Below, piece by piece: positions 1 through 9,954 of a stretch of DNA of 64,000 bases. Origin of the DNA: Sphingomonadaceae bacterium. Lineage in GTDB: Bacteria > Pseudomonadota > Alphaproteobacteria > Sphingomonadales > Sphingomonadaceae. The translations under genes were made by a program, and so were the position numbers. Numbering within the stretch: position 1 is the stretch's first letter; every line of letters starts with the position of its first letter. Location: NCBI GenBank assembly GCA_903642255.1, contig CAHJWP010000001.1, positions 16,956 through 80,955 of the forward strand. Reading direction: 5' to 3'. A model generated the notes under the pieces. That model was given only the letters and a program-made list of their open reading frames with translations, searched no databases and had not been told where the DNA came from.

Positions 1-2
1 CC

Positions 3-176
3 GCGTCGGTATACGTGCGCAATAAGGCGCCCGCGGGGATGGTCTGCACTTCGATACCCTGGCCCAGCGTCCGCCGGATCAGTCTGGGCGACGAACTGGT
101 TCGCTTTGAGCACCCGAGGTGCAAGCGTCTGCTGACGATCGAACCAGGATTCGGTACTGGCCCGTCGCAACCGTAA
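3..176 (+). other. possible C-terminal end of an ORF running in from the left edge
   Basis: A reading frame is open from the window edge to a TAA at 174-176, giving about 57 residues. I recognise no family in it. It may be the tail of a gene starting outside the window or simply an open stretch in GC-rich DNA. Nothing else is visible between 1 and 222. Confidence 0.15.
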
Positions 177-222
177 CAAGTCAAACTATCAAATATCGGG
201 ATCAAATATCTAGCATTCGGTT

Positions 223-615
223 CTACAGGCTGGGTCGACCCGCACCAATGACGAAATAGTCGAGCGTCGCCGCGGTCAGCATATCGGATGCATCGGTCGT
301 CAGATGGACTGTCCAATGCTCCTCCCCAAGAACGCCACCCTCGACGTGGACGACTTCTGCAAAATCACAGAGAATTGCCCCGTTTCGCGGGCCCTTGGCG
401 CACCGCATATCGGCACGGCGCAGACGCTCACGCGCGTCGGGCAGCGGCAGGCCCGGTGGAAGCTGGGTTGATACGAACTCGTGCGCCGCGTTGAGGCCGC
501 GATCGAGCGGCATCAACTCAGCGTCGCGAAAGGTGAAGCCGCCGTGCGCCCGCGCGACAAGTGGCGCGGCAACCAACGCTGCTAAGACGGCAAGAATCCG
601 GAGAGAATTTCGCAC
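223..615 (-). CDS. small secreted hypothetical protein
   Basis: This 130-residue protein starts at a GTG and has a clear signal peptide: a short basic start, a hydrophobic run of about 15 residues and an Ala-Arg-Ala cleavage region near residue 23. The mature part has two cysteines (in MRCAKG and ILCDF) that could form a disulfide, and a C-terminal beta-rich stretch. I do not recognise the family. It lies downstream of the RND efflux genes on the same strand, about 138 bp after the outer-membrane factor, so it may be co-transcribed or have its own promoter. A periplasmic location is likely; the function is unknown. Confidence 0.55.
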   Translation of the reverse strand: MRNSLRILAVLAALVAAPLVARAHGGFTFRDAELMPLDRGLNAAHEFVSTQLPPGLPLPDARERLRRADMRCAKGPRNGAILCDFAEVVHVEGGVLGEEHWTVHLTTDASDMLTAATLDYFVIGAGRPSL

Positions 616-753
616 CTTGGTTCGCCTGCATCTAACCGACAGATCGCGCGATCGTGCGCCTGTCCACCCGGCTTATTGCCGGGACGAGTGCCCGTTGTGA
701 CGCCGACGGTTGGTGCCAACGGGGGCCGGTGACCGGCAAGGCGCGAGTGGTAT

Positions 754-2226
754 TCACAGTGCTGCCGCCGTGCTTCTCGGGCCCTGGGCATCAACCGGCT
801 GGACCCACCCCCCGCCGGTCGCGCCGATGAGATTAACGCTCGTCTGCAGCCGCCGCCCTCGAAGAACGATCGCAGCGCGTCGCGTCCGCAACGCGGTGGT
901 CTGCGCCGTTACGACGTCGAGATAGGTCGAGGCCCCTTCGACATAGCGGTGGAGCGACAGCTGTTCGGTGATCCCCGCCTGCCGGACCGCTTCGTCCTCG
1001 GCCGCCGCCTCGTCGGCGAGGTGGGCCGACAAGGCGAGATCGTCCTCGACCTCCTGGAACGCCTGCAACACGGTCGCGCGGTACTCGTCGGCGGCGAGTT
1101 CGCGGGCCGCACGGGCGATGGCCAGCTGGGCGCGGCGGCGGCCGCCGTCGAGCAGGGCCAGCACCGCTCCCGGACCGATCGACCACAGGGTGTTGCCGCC
1201 GGTAAGCAACGGGCCGCCGGTGTTCTGGAAGCCGCCCGACCCGCCGAGCGTGATCGCCGGGAAGAAGGCGGCGCGGGCGACGCCGATCTCGGCGTTGGCC
1301 GCGGCGACACGGCGCTCGGCGGCGGCGACATCTGGCCGCCGCTCGAGCAGGGTCGAGGGCACGCCGACCGGGGTCGCAGGAATCGGCAACGCCGCCGGGG
1401 CCGCAGCCAGCGTGAACGACGAGGCGGGAGTGCCGACGAGGCTGGCGATGGCGTGTTCGATCAGTGCGCGCGAGGCAACGACGTCGTCCCGTTCGGCCTC
1501 CGCCTCTTTGAGCTGGGCTCCCGACCGGCTGGTGTCGAGGCCGGAAGCGATCCCGCCCTCGAAACGGCGGCGGTTGAGGACGTCGGCCTGGGCATAGGCG
1601 GCGACGGTATCTTCGAGCAGCTTCAGCTCCTGATCGTATCCGCGCAGCCGCATGTATTGTGTCGCGACCTCCCCCTGCAGGCTGAGCTTGATCGCGGCGA
1701 CGTCGGCATCGCTCGCCTGCGCGGCTGCCCGGCCCGCGGCGACGGCGTTGCGGACGCGACCCCACAGGTCGAGTTCGTAGCTGAACATGCCACTGATGGT
1801 GTTCGCACCGTAGAAGCTCGGCTGGTCGGCACTGCGCAGGGGGCGGTTGTCCGATTGCCGGTTGCGGGTAAAGCTGGTGTCGATCTCAGCCTGCGGTCCC
1901 GCGCCGGCCTCCGCGACCGCGAGATAGGCCTGCGCCTGGTCGTAGCGCGACAGGGCACCTGCGAGCGTCGAGTTGGCGGCGGCGACGCGGGCCTCCAGAC
2001 CGTTGAGGACCGGATCGTCGAACACCGTCCACCAGTCGCCGCGCGGCCGGGTGTCGGCGGGATCGGCGATGCGCCACGGCCCGCCCTCCTTGAACGCCGG
2101 CGGGACGTCGATCGCCGGCCGGGCATAGGGAGGAGCGAGCGAGCAGCCTGCGACGCTCGCCAACGCCAGCATCGCGCCGAGTCGGGCAGCAACCCGAGTC
2201 ACCGCCGACCTAGCCACGGCCGGCAA
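754..2226 (-). CDS. RND efflux outer-membrane lipoprotein (OprM/NodT family)
   Basis: The 490-residue product begins with a lipoprotein signal (lipobox LASVAGC near residue 28) and continues with the paired outer-membrane-efflux repeats typical of the NodT/OprM family, including PPYARP near the N-terminus and ERRPDVAAAERRVAAANAEI in the second half. Family members form the trimeric outer-membrane channel of tripartite pumps. The start overlaps the end of the upstream adaptor gene by 17 bp, which suggests translational coupling. It is the last gene of the response regulator-kinase-permease-adaptor-channel cluster. The length is normal and no damage is seen. Confidence 0.93.
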   Translation of the reverse strand: MPAVARSAVTRVAARLGAMLALASVAGCSLAPPYARPAIDVPPAFKEGGPWRIADPADTRPRGDWWTVFDDPVLNGLEARVAAANSTLAGALSRYDQAQAYLAVAEAGAGPQAEIDTSFTRNRQSDNRPLRSADQPSFYGANTISGMFSYELDLWGRVRNAVAAGRAAAQASDADVAAIKLSLQGEVATQYMRLRGYDQELKLLEDTVAAYAQADVLNRRRFEGGIASGLDTSRSGAQLKEAEAERDDVVASRALIEHAIASLVGTPASSFTLAAAPAALPIPATPVGVPSTLLERRPDVAAAERRVAAANAEIGVARAAFFPAITLGGSGGFQNTGGPLLTGGNTLWSIGPGAVLALLDGGRRRAQLAIARAARELAADEYRATVLQAFQEVEDDLALSAHLADEAAAEDEAVRQAGITEQLSLHRYVEGASTYLDVVTAQTTALRTRRAAIVLRGRRLQTSVNLIGATGGGWVQPVDAQGPRSTAAAL

Positions 2227-3367
2227 CGACGCGGACCAGTTCGCCGTCGGCGAGCGAGTCGGGCGGGTTGTCGACGACGCGCTCGCCCGCGCTCAGCCCG
2301 GCGGCGACCTCGACGCTCGGGCCGAGATCACGGCCGATGGTGATTCTATGGAGGTGGACGTGGCCGCTCGCATCGACCGTCGCCACCTGCGAGCCGGCGT
2401 CGCGGAAGATCAGCGCGCTCGACGCGATCTGGACCGCGGCCGCCGCCGCGGGTACGCCGAGGCTAACCTGGACATAGCTGCCCGGCTTGAGCGCGCCGTC
2501 GGGGTTGGCCGCCAACAGCTGGACGAGCAGCGTCCCGGTGCCGGTGGCGATCGCTCCCGACGTCGCGACGACCGTCGCCGGGAAGGTCCGGCCGGGGTAA
2601 TCGGGCAGGGCGAGCGTTGCCGAGAGGCCCGGCTTGAGGACTGCGGTATAGTTCTGCGGCACGTTGACGTAGACGCGAATCTTGCGGACGTCGGCGACGG
2701 CGAACAGCGGCTCGGTGTTGCTCGTGCCGGTGCCGACGAGGTCGCCGATGTCGGCGTTGCGCGCCGTGACGACGCCGGCGAACGGCGCGGTGATCGTCGC
2801 GAAGCGCTTGGTCGCCAGCAGCCGGTCGAGGTTGGCGACCTGCGCATTGACCAGGGCCGACTTGACCGCGAAGTCGCCGTTCTTCTCGTCCGCTTCCTGC
2901 CGCGACACCGACGTCGTCTCGAGCAGCTTCGACCAGCGTTTTGCCGTCGTTTCCGACAGGGTCTGGTTGGCGCGGGCGCTGGCGAGGTCGGCGCGCGCCT
3001 GGATGATTTGCTGGTCGAGTTCGGGCGTATCGATCAGGCCGAGCGGAGTGCCTGCTGCGACGTGGGCGCCGATATCCTTATACCATGCCTTAAGATAGCC
3101 GCCGACGCGCGCGTAGAGCTTGGCGGAGGTGAACGCCTCGAGCGTGCCCGGCAGCGTCAGCGCGTTGCTCGCCCCGCCCGCCGTCGCGGCGATCAGGTGG
3201 ACCGCGGGGATAGCTTGGGCGTTCGACCACGTCTGTGTCGCGGCGAGCTCGTGGATTCGCCCGAACGCGCCGTACGCGACGACCCCGGCGGCGACGACGA
3301 CCGCGACGACGCCGGCCGTCGCCAGCCCCTTCGGCGGGGCCGGCCGGGCGGGCATGTCAGGCTGCAT
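2210..3367 (-). CDS. RND efflux periplasmic adaptor (membrane-fusion protein)
   Basis: This 385-residue protein has an N-terminal membrane anchor (about residues 15-35), a split lipoyl/barrel-sandwich domain (LYARVGGYLKAWYKDIGAHV, then TITAPFAGVVTARNADIGDLV), an intervening alpha-hairpin, a beta-barrel and a C-terminal membrane-proximal domain. This is the standard adaptor layout linking an RND permease to an outer-membrane channel. It overlaps the permease gene by 11 bp and the channel gene by 17 bp, so the three form one operon. The transported compound cannot be predicted from the adaptor. Confidence 0.93.
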   Translation of the reverse strand: MQPDMPARPAPPKGLATAGVVAVVVAAGVVAYGAFGRIHELAATQTWSNAQAIPAVHLIAATAGGASNALTLPGTLEAFTSAKLYARVGGYLKAWYKDIGAHVAAGTPLGLIDTPELDQQIIQARADLASARANQTLSETTAKRWSKLLETTSVSRQEADEKNGDFAVKSALVNAQVANLDRLLATKRFATITAPFAGVVTARNADIGDLVGTGTSNTEPLFAVADVRKIRVYVNVPQNYTAVLKPGLSATLALPDYPGRTFPATVVATSGAIATGTGTLLVQLLAANPDGALKPGSYVQVSLGVPAAAAAVQIASSALIFRDAGSQVATVDASGHVHLHRITIGRDLGPSVEVAAGLSAGERVVDNPPDSLADGELVRVVAGRG

Positions 3368-6300
3368 AGGCGAGGTCTCCGGTGGGCGCGGTGACTGGGC
3401 GCGGCTTGCGGTGCGCGAGGCTGAACAGGACGGGGACGAACATCAGCGTCGCGACCGTCGCGACGATCAGCCCGCCGATCACAGCGCGGCCGAGCGGGGC
3501 GTTCTGCTCGCCGCCGTCGCCCATGCCGAGCGCCATCGGGGCCATTCCGATGATCATCGCCAGCGCCGTCATGATGACCGGCCGGAAGCGCGTCGCGCCG
3601 GCCTCGACGGCCGCCCGGACGCCGTCGTCCAGTGCGTCGAGGCGCTCGCGGGCGAAGCTGATGACGAGAACGCTGTTCGCCGTCGCGACGCCCATGCACA
3701 TGATCGCCCCCGTCAGCGCCGGCACCGACAGCGGCGTGTGCGTCGCGAACAGCATCCAGACTATTCCGGCGAGTGCGGCCGGCAGCGCCGAGACGATGAT
3801 CAGCGGGTCGATCCACGACTGGAAGTTGACGACGATCAGCAGATAGATGAGGACGACTGCGCCGAGCAGGCCGAACTCGAGCCCGCTGAAGGCGGTGTTC
3901 ATCGTCTCGACCTGGCCGCGCAGCGTTACCGTCGCGCCTTTCGGCCGGCCGGTGGCGTGGTCGTGGACGATCTTGTTGATGTCGGTCGCGACCGCCCCGA
4001 GGTCGCGCCCCTGCGTCGTCGCATAAACGTCGAACACCGGCGCGATCGCATAATGCGAGATGACCGCCGGGCTCGGACCACGGGAGATCGCGCCGAGCCC
4101 GCCGAGGATCTGATAGCTTCCCGCCCGGCTGCCGGTGACTGGCAGGTTGTCGACCTGATTGACGGTATCTACGCGGTACTCTGGCGTCTGGACGACGATC
4201 GGGTACGACACGCCGTTCTTCGGGTTGAGCCAGAAGACCGGCGCGGTCTGCAGGCTGCCGCCGAGGTTGACCGCAAGACTGTTGGTGACGTCGCGCGCGG
4301 TGATGCCGAGCCGATCGGCCTGCGACCGGTCGACGGTGAAGTTCAACTGCGGATAGGTCGACGACTGTTGGACGCGAACGTCGGCGATGCCGGCGACGTG
4401 GCGCATCGCAGCCGCCAGCGTCCGAGCATAGGCCTCGCCCCCGGTCGCATCGGGGCCGGCGACCTGCAGGTCGATCGGCGCCGGCGCGCCGAAGTTCAGG
4501 ATCTGGCTGACGATGTCGGCCGGCAAGAAGGCGAAGTCGGTGCCGGGGAAGGACTGCGGCAGCGCGCGACGCAACTGCGTGACATAGGCCGCGGTCGGCC
4601 GGTGGTCGGCGACTAGCGTGACGAAAATGTCGCCGTCCTGCGGGCCAATACCGCCGGTGTTCAAATAGGCCTGGTTGATGCCGCTGACCGACATGCCGAT
4701 ATTGTCGACGATCGAGGCGATCTGGTCGGGCGGGACGACCTGTCGGATGCGGCTCTCGACATGGTCGAACAGCGCCGCGGTTTCCTCGATTCTCGTCCCG
4801 ATTGGCCCGCGGACATGAATGGTTATCGCGCCCGAATCGACCACCGGGAAAAAGTTGCGCCCGAGCATCGGCACGAGCAGGAATGAGAGCAGGACGACGG
4901 CCGCGAACCCGATCAGGAACATTGGCCGGTTGACCAGCGCATATTCGAGGACGCCGACATAGTAGCGGCGGATGCGCTCGAAGCGCTGCTCGAAGCCGTG
5001 CTGGAAGCGCCGCAGCGGATTGCGGCTCGTCGCGCGGCCGGCCATCGCGTCGTGCGCCTCCGACACTTCGGCGCCGTGGCCGCCTACCTGGGTGCGCAGC
5101 AGGTAGTTGGCTATCGTTGGGACGAGCGTCCGCGACAGGACGAACGAGCCGATCATGGCGAACACCACCGCCTCGGCAAGCGGCGCGAACAGGAAGCCGC
5201 TCACGCCCGGCAGGAAGAACATCGGCAAAAAGGCGATGCAAATGCACAGCAGCGAGACGAACGCCGGACCGACGATCTGCTCGGCGCCGTCGAGGATCGC
5301 CTGCTTGACCGGCTTGCCGAGTTCGAGGTGGTAGTTGATGTTCTCGATCGTCACCGTCGCATCGTCGACGAGGATGCCGACGGCGAGCGCGAGGCCGCCG
5401 AGCGTCATGATGTTGAGCGTCTGCCCCGCCGCGGCCAGTGCCGCGACCGAGAACAGGATCGCGAGCGGGATCGACAGAGCGATGATTACCGTCGACCGCC
5501 ACGACCCGAGGAACAGCAGGATCATCAGGCTGGTCAGCGTCGCGGCGATCGCGCCCTCCTTGACGACGCCCGAGATGGCGCTTTTGACGAACAGCGACTG
5601 GTCGGCGATCGGCGCGATGCGGAGCGCCGATGGCAGCGTCTCCTCGAGCCGCGGCAGCAGCGCCTTGACCTCGTCGACGATGGCAATGGTCGAGGCGGAG
5701 CCCGACTTCAGCACCGTCATCAGCACCGCGCGGCCGCCATCGACGCGGACGACGTTGATCTGCGGCGGCGACCCGTCGCGGACATGGGCGACATCGCGCA
5801 TGTAGATCGTCGAGCCGCCGACGGTCTTGATCGGCAGGTCGTTCAGCGCGTCGATCGCGCTCGGGCTGCTGTTGAGGCGGAAATTATATTGGAACCCGCC
5901 GATCTTGGTTGTCCCGGCCGGAATGATCAGGTTCTGCGCCGCGAGCGCCGCGCCGACATCGCTCGCTGACAACTGGCGCGCGCGCAGCGCCGCCGGGTCG
6001 AGGTCGATCTGGATCTGCCGCACCTTGCCGCCGGCAGGCGACGGGATCGCCGTGCCCTGGACCGAGGCGAGCGCCGGGCGAATGAAGTTTTGGCCGAGGT
6101 CGAAGATTTTCTGCTCCGTCAGCGACGCGCTCGACAGCGCCAGCTGGAGGATGGGGACGGTCGAGGCATTGTAGTTGATGATCAGCGGCGGCGTGATGCC
6201 CGGCGGCATCTGTTTGAGCACGGTTTGCGAGATCGACGTCACCTGCGCCGTCGCGGTGCGGATATCGACGCCGGGCCGGAAGAAGATCTTGACGATGCCG

Positions 6301-6569
6301 ACGCCGGCCAGCGACTGGCTCTCGACATGGTCCATATCGTTGACCGTCGCCGACAGCTGGCGCTCGTAATAATAGACGATGCGTCCCGCCATGTCTTCGG
6401 GCGGCAGGCCGTTGTACGTCCATACCGCCGCGATTACCGGGATGCGAATGTCGGGGAAGATGTCGGTCGGCGTCCGGACCGCGGCGATGCCGCCGAACAG
6501 CGCGATCAGGATCGCCAGCACGACGAAGGTATAGGGCTTGCTGAGGGCGAGCCTGACGAGCTGGATCAC
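3357..6569 (-). CDS. RND efflux permease (AcrB/HAE1-like)
   Basis: At 1070 residues this is the normal size of an RND pump. It shows the N-terminal transmembrane helix, the PTDIFPDI motif, two large periplasmic loops and the TM4 region GILVDDATVTIENI, whose paired aspartates relay protons. A second hydrophobic half follows from about residue 880. RND permeases use the proton gradient to expel drugs, solvents or other compounds from the periplasm. The gene opens the three-gene pump operon and lies 69 bp downstream of the histidine kinase gene. I infer that the adjacent two-component system controls pump expression. Confidence 0.93.
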   Translation of the reverse strand: MIQLVRLALSKPYTFVVLAILIALFGGIAAVRTPTDIFPDIRIPVIAAVWTYNGLPPEDMAGRIVYYYERQLSATVNDMDHVESQSLAGVGIVKIFFRPGVDIRTATAQVTSISQTVLKQMPPGITPPLIINYNASTVPILQLALSSASLTEQKIFDLGQNFIRPALASVQGTAIPSPAGGKVRQIQIDLDPAALRARQLSASDVGAALAAQNLIIPAGTTKIGGFQYNFRLNSSPSAIDALNDLPIKTVGGSTIYMRDVAHVRDGSPPQINVVRVDGGRAVLMTVLKSGSASTIAIVDEVKALLPRLEETLPSALRIAPIADQSLFVKSAISGVVKEGAIAATLTSLMILLFLGSWRSTVIIALSIPLAILFSVAALAAAGQTLNIMTLGGLALAVGILVDDATVTIENINYHLELGKPVKQAILDGAEQIVGPAFVSLLCICIAFLPMFFLPGVSGFLFAPLAEAVVFAMIGSFVLSRTLVPTIANYLLRTQVGGHGAEVSEAHDAMAGRATSRNPLRRFQHGFEQRFERIRRYYVGVLEYALVNRPMFLIGFAAVVLLSFLLVPMLGRNFFPVVDSGAITIHVRGPIGTRIEETAALFDHVESRIRQVVPPDQIASIVDNIGMSVSGINQAYLNTGGIGPQDGDIFVTLVADHRPTAAYVTQLRRALPQSFPGTDFAFLPADIVSQILNFGAPAPIDLQVAGPDATGGEAYARTLAAAMRHVAGIADVRVQQSSTYPQLNFTVDRSQADRLGITARDVTNSLAVNLGGSLQTAPVFWLNPKNGVSYPIVVQTPEYRVDTVNQVDNLPVTGSRAGSYQILGGLGAISRGPSPAVISHYAIAPVFDVYATTQGRDLGAVATDINKIVHDHATGRPKGATVTLRGQVETMNTAFSGLEFGLLGAVVLIYLLIVVNFQSWIDPLIIVSALPAALAGIVWMLFATHTPLSVPALTGAIMCMGVATANSVLVISFARERLDALDDGVRAAVEAGATRFRPVIMTALAMIIGMAPMALGMGDGGEQNAPLGRAVIGGLIVATVATLMFVPVLFSLAHRKPRPVTAPTGDLAYAA

Positions 6570-6638
6570 GAGGCGCTTCCATCGCGGCGGAAGACCTCCC
6601 TTGCGGCGTCGCGGCGGCCGCGGCGAGTGAAACTAATT

Positions 6639-7982
6639 TCACCTCGCCGGTGGTGGCAGCGTCAGACGGACGATTAGCCCCGGCGCGGCGTCGTCGAGGG
6701 CGAGCTCCGCCCGGTGAAGGTGGGCGATCGCCGCGACGAGACTGAGGCCAAGGCCCGATCCCGGTGCGCCCTGCGCCTCCGCGCCGCGGTAGAAGCGCCG
6801 CAGCACGGCAAAGCGCTCGGCGACGACGATTCCTGGCCCGGAGTCGCACACCGACAGGCACGGCCGGCCGGCCACGGCGTTTAGCTCGACCTTGACGCTC
6901 CCACCTTCAGGCGTGAACTTGATGGCGTTATCGATGAGGTTGCCAACCGCCTCGAACAATAGCTCTGGGTCGGCCTCGACGACGGCGTCGGCGGCCCGGA
7001 CAAACGTCAGTAGCTGCCCCCGCTCGTCGGCTATGGGTGCATAGAGATCGACGACGCTGGCGAGCAGCGCGCCGAGATCGACCTCGGAAAAGCGCGCTTC
7101 ACCACGGGCGGCCTCCAGTTCGGAGATCCTTAACAGCGCCGCGAAGCGCTCGAGCACGGCGTCGAGATCGCCGAGCATGGCGGTCACCTCGCCGTCGCCG
7201 CCGTCGTTCCGGCGCAGGCGCTCGAGGCGCGACCGCAGCCGCGCCAGCGGCGTCCGCAGGTCGTGCGCGACCGCGTCGGTGACGATCTTGACTTGGCCGA
7301 CGACCCGCTCAACCTGCTCGATCATTTCGTTGACGGTGCGGGCGAACATATCCAGCTCGTCGCCGCGCCCGGCCAGCGGCATCCGCACCGTCAGGTCGCC
7401 GCGGCCGATCACGCGCGCTGCCGCCGATAGCGCCTGGACTCGGCGCAGCGGCCGCAGGCTCAACAGGACACCAGTCGCCGTGCCGGCGACGACGATCGCT
7501 GCGCCGGTCCACAGCAGGATGGCGCGGATCGTGTCGCGGAGACTGTCTATCTGGCTGACGTCACGCCCGACGATCAGGGTCTCACCGGTGCCGGTGCGGA
7601 CGGCGAGCAGGCGGATCGGCTTTCCCGTCGCGCGGTCGCGCGTATCCAGTGCCGTCCCGCTCCGCAGCCCCGGCGGCGGCGTGACATTGCCGGCGACCCG
7701 TTCGCCATCGGCCGCCAGCAGTGCGGCATAGCGAAGATTGGCCGGGCTGCCGGCGTTCTCGTCGGCGATGATCTGCGGCAGGCGATCGGGCGACGCGGCG
7801 AGCAGCGTCGCGGCGTGCGTCGTGAGGATGTGGTCGGTCCGGGCGGTCAGTTCACGCGCCGTCTGGAGATAGACGAGCGCGAGCAGCACGACCATGCCGG
7901 TCGCGAAGATCGCGCCGAACAGCATGCTCAGCCGGAAGGTGCTGGTGTCGCGGATATCGCGCAGGCGCAGCCTATCCGGCAT
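6639..7982 (-). CDS. sensor histidine kinase
   Basis: The 447-residue protein has TM1 (about 18-40), a periplasmic sensing region of about 110 residues, TM2 (about 153-175), a HAMP linker, a HisKA domain with phospho-acceptor His240 in VAHDLRTPL, and a HATPase domain with the N box (NLIDNAIKFT) and G box (DSGPGIV). It is a classical membrane sensor kinase. Its start overlaps the response regulator gene by 11 bp. Proximity suggests that it senses envelope stress or a pump substrate, which is inference. Confidence 0.93.
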   Translation of the reverse strand: MPDRLRLRDIRDTSTFRLSMLFGAIFATGMVVLLALVYLQTARELTARTDHILTTHAATLLAASPDRLPQIIADENAGSPANLRYAALLAADGERVAGNVTPPPGLRSGTALDTRDRATGKPIRLLAVRTGTGETLIVGRDVSQIDSLRDTIRAILLWTGAAIVVAGTATGVLLSLRPLRRVQALSAAARVIGRGDLTVRMPLAGRGDELDMFARTVNEMIEQVERVVGQVKIVTDAVAHDLRTPLARLRSRLERLRRNDGGDGEVTAMLGDLDAVLERFAALLRISELEAARGEARFSEVDLGALLASVVDLYAPIADERGQLLTFVRAADAVVEADPELLFEAVGNLIDNAIKFTPEGGSVKVELNAVAGRPCLSVCDSGPGIVVAERFAVLRRFYRGAEAQGAPGSGLGLSLVAAIAHLHRAELALDDAAPGLIVRLTLPPPAR

Positions 7983-8643
7983 CGAGCCGATACCCTTCGC
8001 CCTTGACCGTCGCGATCAGCGACGGCTGCCCCGGGCGGTCGAGCTTGCGCCGCAGCCGGGCGATATGGACGTTGATCAGGTTGGCTCCGGGATCGAAGTG
8101 ATAGCCCCAGACCTTCTCGAAGATCAGCTGGCGGCTGACCGCCTGGCCGGCGTGACCGGCGAGGAAATCGAGCAGGCGATATTCAGCCTGCAGCAGCCGG
8201 ACGGCCTCGCCATCGACCCGCACCTCACGTTTCAGCACGTCGATCTCTAGACGGCCGAGCCGCCGCGACAGGGCGGGAGCCGTGCCGCGACGCAGTAGGG
8301 CCTCGACGCGCATCGCCATTTCCTCGGGGGCAAACGGCTTGACCAGATAGTCGTCGCCGCCTGCGCGCAGTCCGGCGATTCGTTCATCGACGTCGCTCAG
8401 CGCGCTGATCATCAGGACCGGAACAGTACTACCGCGCTTGCGCAGGGTCGCAACGATGCTCAGGCCATCGATGTGCGGGAGCATCCGGTCGAGGGTGATC
8501 GCATCGAACGCGCCGGTCGTCGCCCGGTGGAGGCCTGACACCCCGTCGGCGGCGACTTCGACGCGGTGCCCGTGCCGCTCCAGCTCCGCCGCAATCAGGC
8601 GCGTCGCCTCGGGATCGTCGTCGATGATCAGGATGGGTGGCAT
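7972..8643 (-). CDS. OmpR/PhoB-family response regulator
   Basis: This 223-residue protein has a receiver domain with the acidic pocket (IIDDDPE), phospho-acceptor Asp52 and conserved Lys102 (VKPF), and a C-terminal winged-helix DNA-binding domain ending in GEGYRLDAG. It is the first gene of the cluster and partners the overlapping kinase gene. The likely role is activation of its own operon and the RND pump. The length and all key residues are normal. Confidence 0.94.
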   Translation of the reverse strand: MPPILIIDDDPEATRLIAAELERHGHRVEVAADGVSGLHRATTGAFDAITLDRMLPHIDGLSIVATLRKRGSTVPVLMISALSDVDERIAGLRAGGDDYLVKPFAPEEMAMRVEALLRRGTAPALSRRLGRLEIDVLKREVRVDGEAVRLLQAEYRLLDFLAGHAGQAVSRQLIFEKVWGYHFDPGANLINVHIARLRRKLDRPGQPSLIATVKGEGYRLDAG

Positions 8644-8814
8644 GACGCGGGCAGTCGGCTGCGAAAAACCCGGGAATAGCCGGGGTTGCCCTGGCCGCCT
8701 AGTCGAACCGCGTCGCCCGTGCCGGCCGAACCATGGTCGAGCATCGCATTCGCCGGTACCGGCTTCCGCTCGTGCGCGCGCTCGCTTATGCCGCCGCGAT
8801 GGACCGGTCTCACG

Positions 8815-9430
8815 CAGCGGCGCGCGGCACCTGGTCGATGCCAGTCAGGCAGCCGGGCGCATCGACATGAAACACGTTGTGGCCGCCGATCTCGTCGTCG
8901 TTAGCGGGGCCAAGCTCTACGGTCCCCGTCGCGCCGGCGCACTCATCGGCAGTTTGGCCTCTTCGGCCGCCACCTTGGCGTATGACGTCTTTGGCAGTCC
9001 CGACGTGCCGGCGGCCGCGACGCTCGCCTTCGCCGCGCAACTGCGAGCGGAGGAGTCCGGCGAGCACGAAGCGCGCCTCCTGCTGATGCGCGACGCACTT
9101 CAGGCGCGCCTGCTCTATGCCGTGGAGGGGCTCAGAATCAACGGGAGCCCCGACCAACGGCTGGCGGGGAGCCTGCACGTTTTTCCACGCCTCACGTGAC
9201 AGGGGATGTCGCCGTCAGCCGCCTGTGGGACCGTGTAGCGGTATCGACCGACGCGGCTTGCCAGTCCAGCGTGCCCGGGCCCTCGCATGTGCTCACGGCG
9301 ATGAGCCTTCCCGACTGGGCGAGGGAGGGTGCGGTGCGCATCGGTTTGGGCAAGATGAATACGGCGCAGGAGGTCGAGGAGGCTGGAGCACTTATCGCCG
9401 CAGCCCTCTCTTCTGCCGAACCCCGTCCGG
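8815..9430 (+). pseudogene. decayed cysteine desulfurase (SspA/DndA/IscS-like)
   Basis: The reading frame from about 8815 shows HLVDASQAAGRI and SGAKLYGP, matching the core of IscS-type enzymes including the PLP lysine. It then jumps to GSPDVPAAATLAFAAQL, as if an internal segment were lost. A frameshift near 9196 leads into VAVSTDAACQSS, the active-site cysteine loop, and GPSHVLTAMSLPDWAREGA, the C-terminus. The N-terminal part is absent. The neighbouring DUF4007 and large ATPase relics suggest that it once supplied sulfur for DNA phosphorothioation; this is inference from context. Confidence 0.7.
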
Positions 9431-9449
9431 AGATATGCTTGAACGCCGC

Positions 9450-9930
9450 TGCCACCCGTCCCCGCTTCAGCGGGCATGAGACGTTCGCGTGCCGCTTCGC
9501 GTGACTGCCCAAGTCGGTGCGTCTCATCGCGAGAGATCCCGCTCCCCTCCAGGACGACGAGCGAGCGATCCTCGAGCGGGGCCTCGGCAAGAACATGGTG
9601 CGATTCCTGCGGTTCTGGCTAGAGGCATTCGGCGCGCGGCGGCACGTGGAAGTTGCTGCCGTTCGGTGAGGAGTCTTCGCGGAAGGAGGCCTGGATCCCT
9701 GCATCGAACGGGTCGAAACCCAGTGGCTTCTGCACTGGCAGCTGAGCATACCGGTGGAGAACCCTCTCTTCGCGTGGCGCCATATTCTCTACCGCCGCAC
9801 GCGACCCGACTTCACTCGCTCTGAACTGCTCGCGGAGATGCGCCTCGAGGGTCAGCGGCTCGGATACGACCATTCTGACGTGACACTGGTCCAGCACGGC
9901 GACATCTTCTTTCACAGCTATCTCGGTTGA
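9450..9930 (+). pseudogene. decayed DUF4007 protein (SspB-like)
   Basis: A single reading frame contains the DUF4007 hallmarks RFSGHETFACRFA and GLGKNMVRFLRFWLEAFG, later TQWLLHWQL, and a C-terminal VTLVQHGDIFFHSYL, but it is broken by in-frame TGA codons near 9502 and 9667. The first stop stands where the family has Trp before LPK, so a TGG to TGA change is likely. DUF4007 proteins are, to my knowledge, the SspB-type component of single-strand phosphorothioation loci. The gene follows the desulfurase relic directly and is probably dead. Confidence 0.7.
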
Positions 9931-9954
9931 CTGAGCTCGGCGTCGCCGTAAGAC

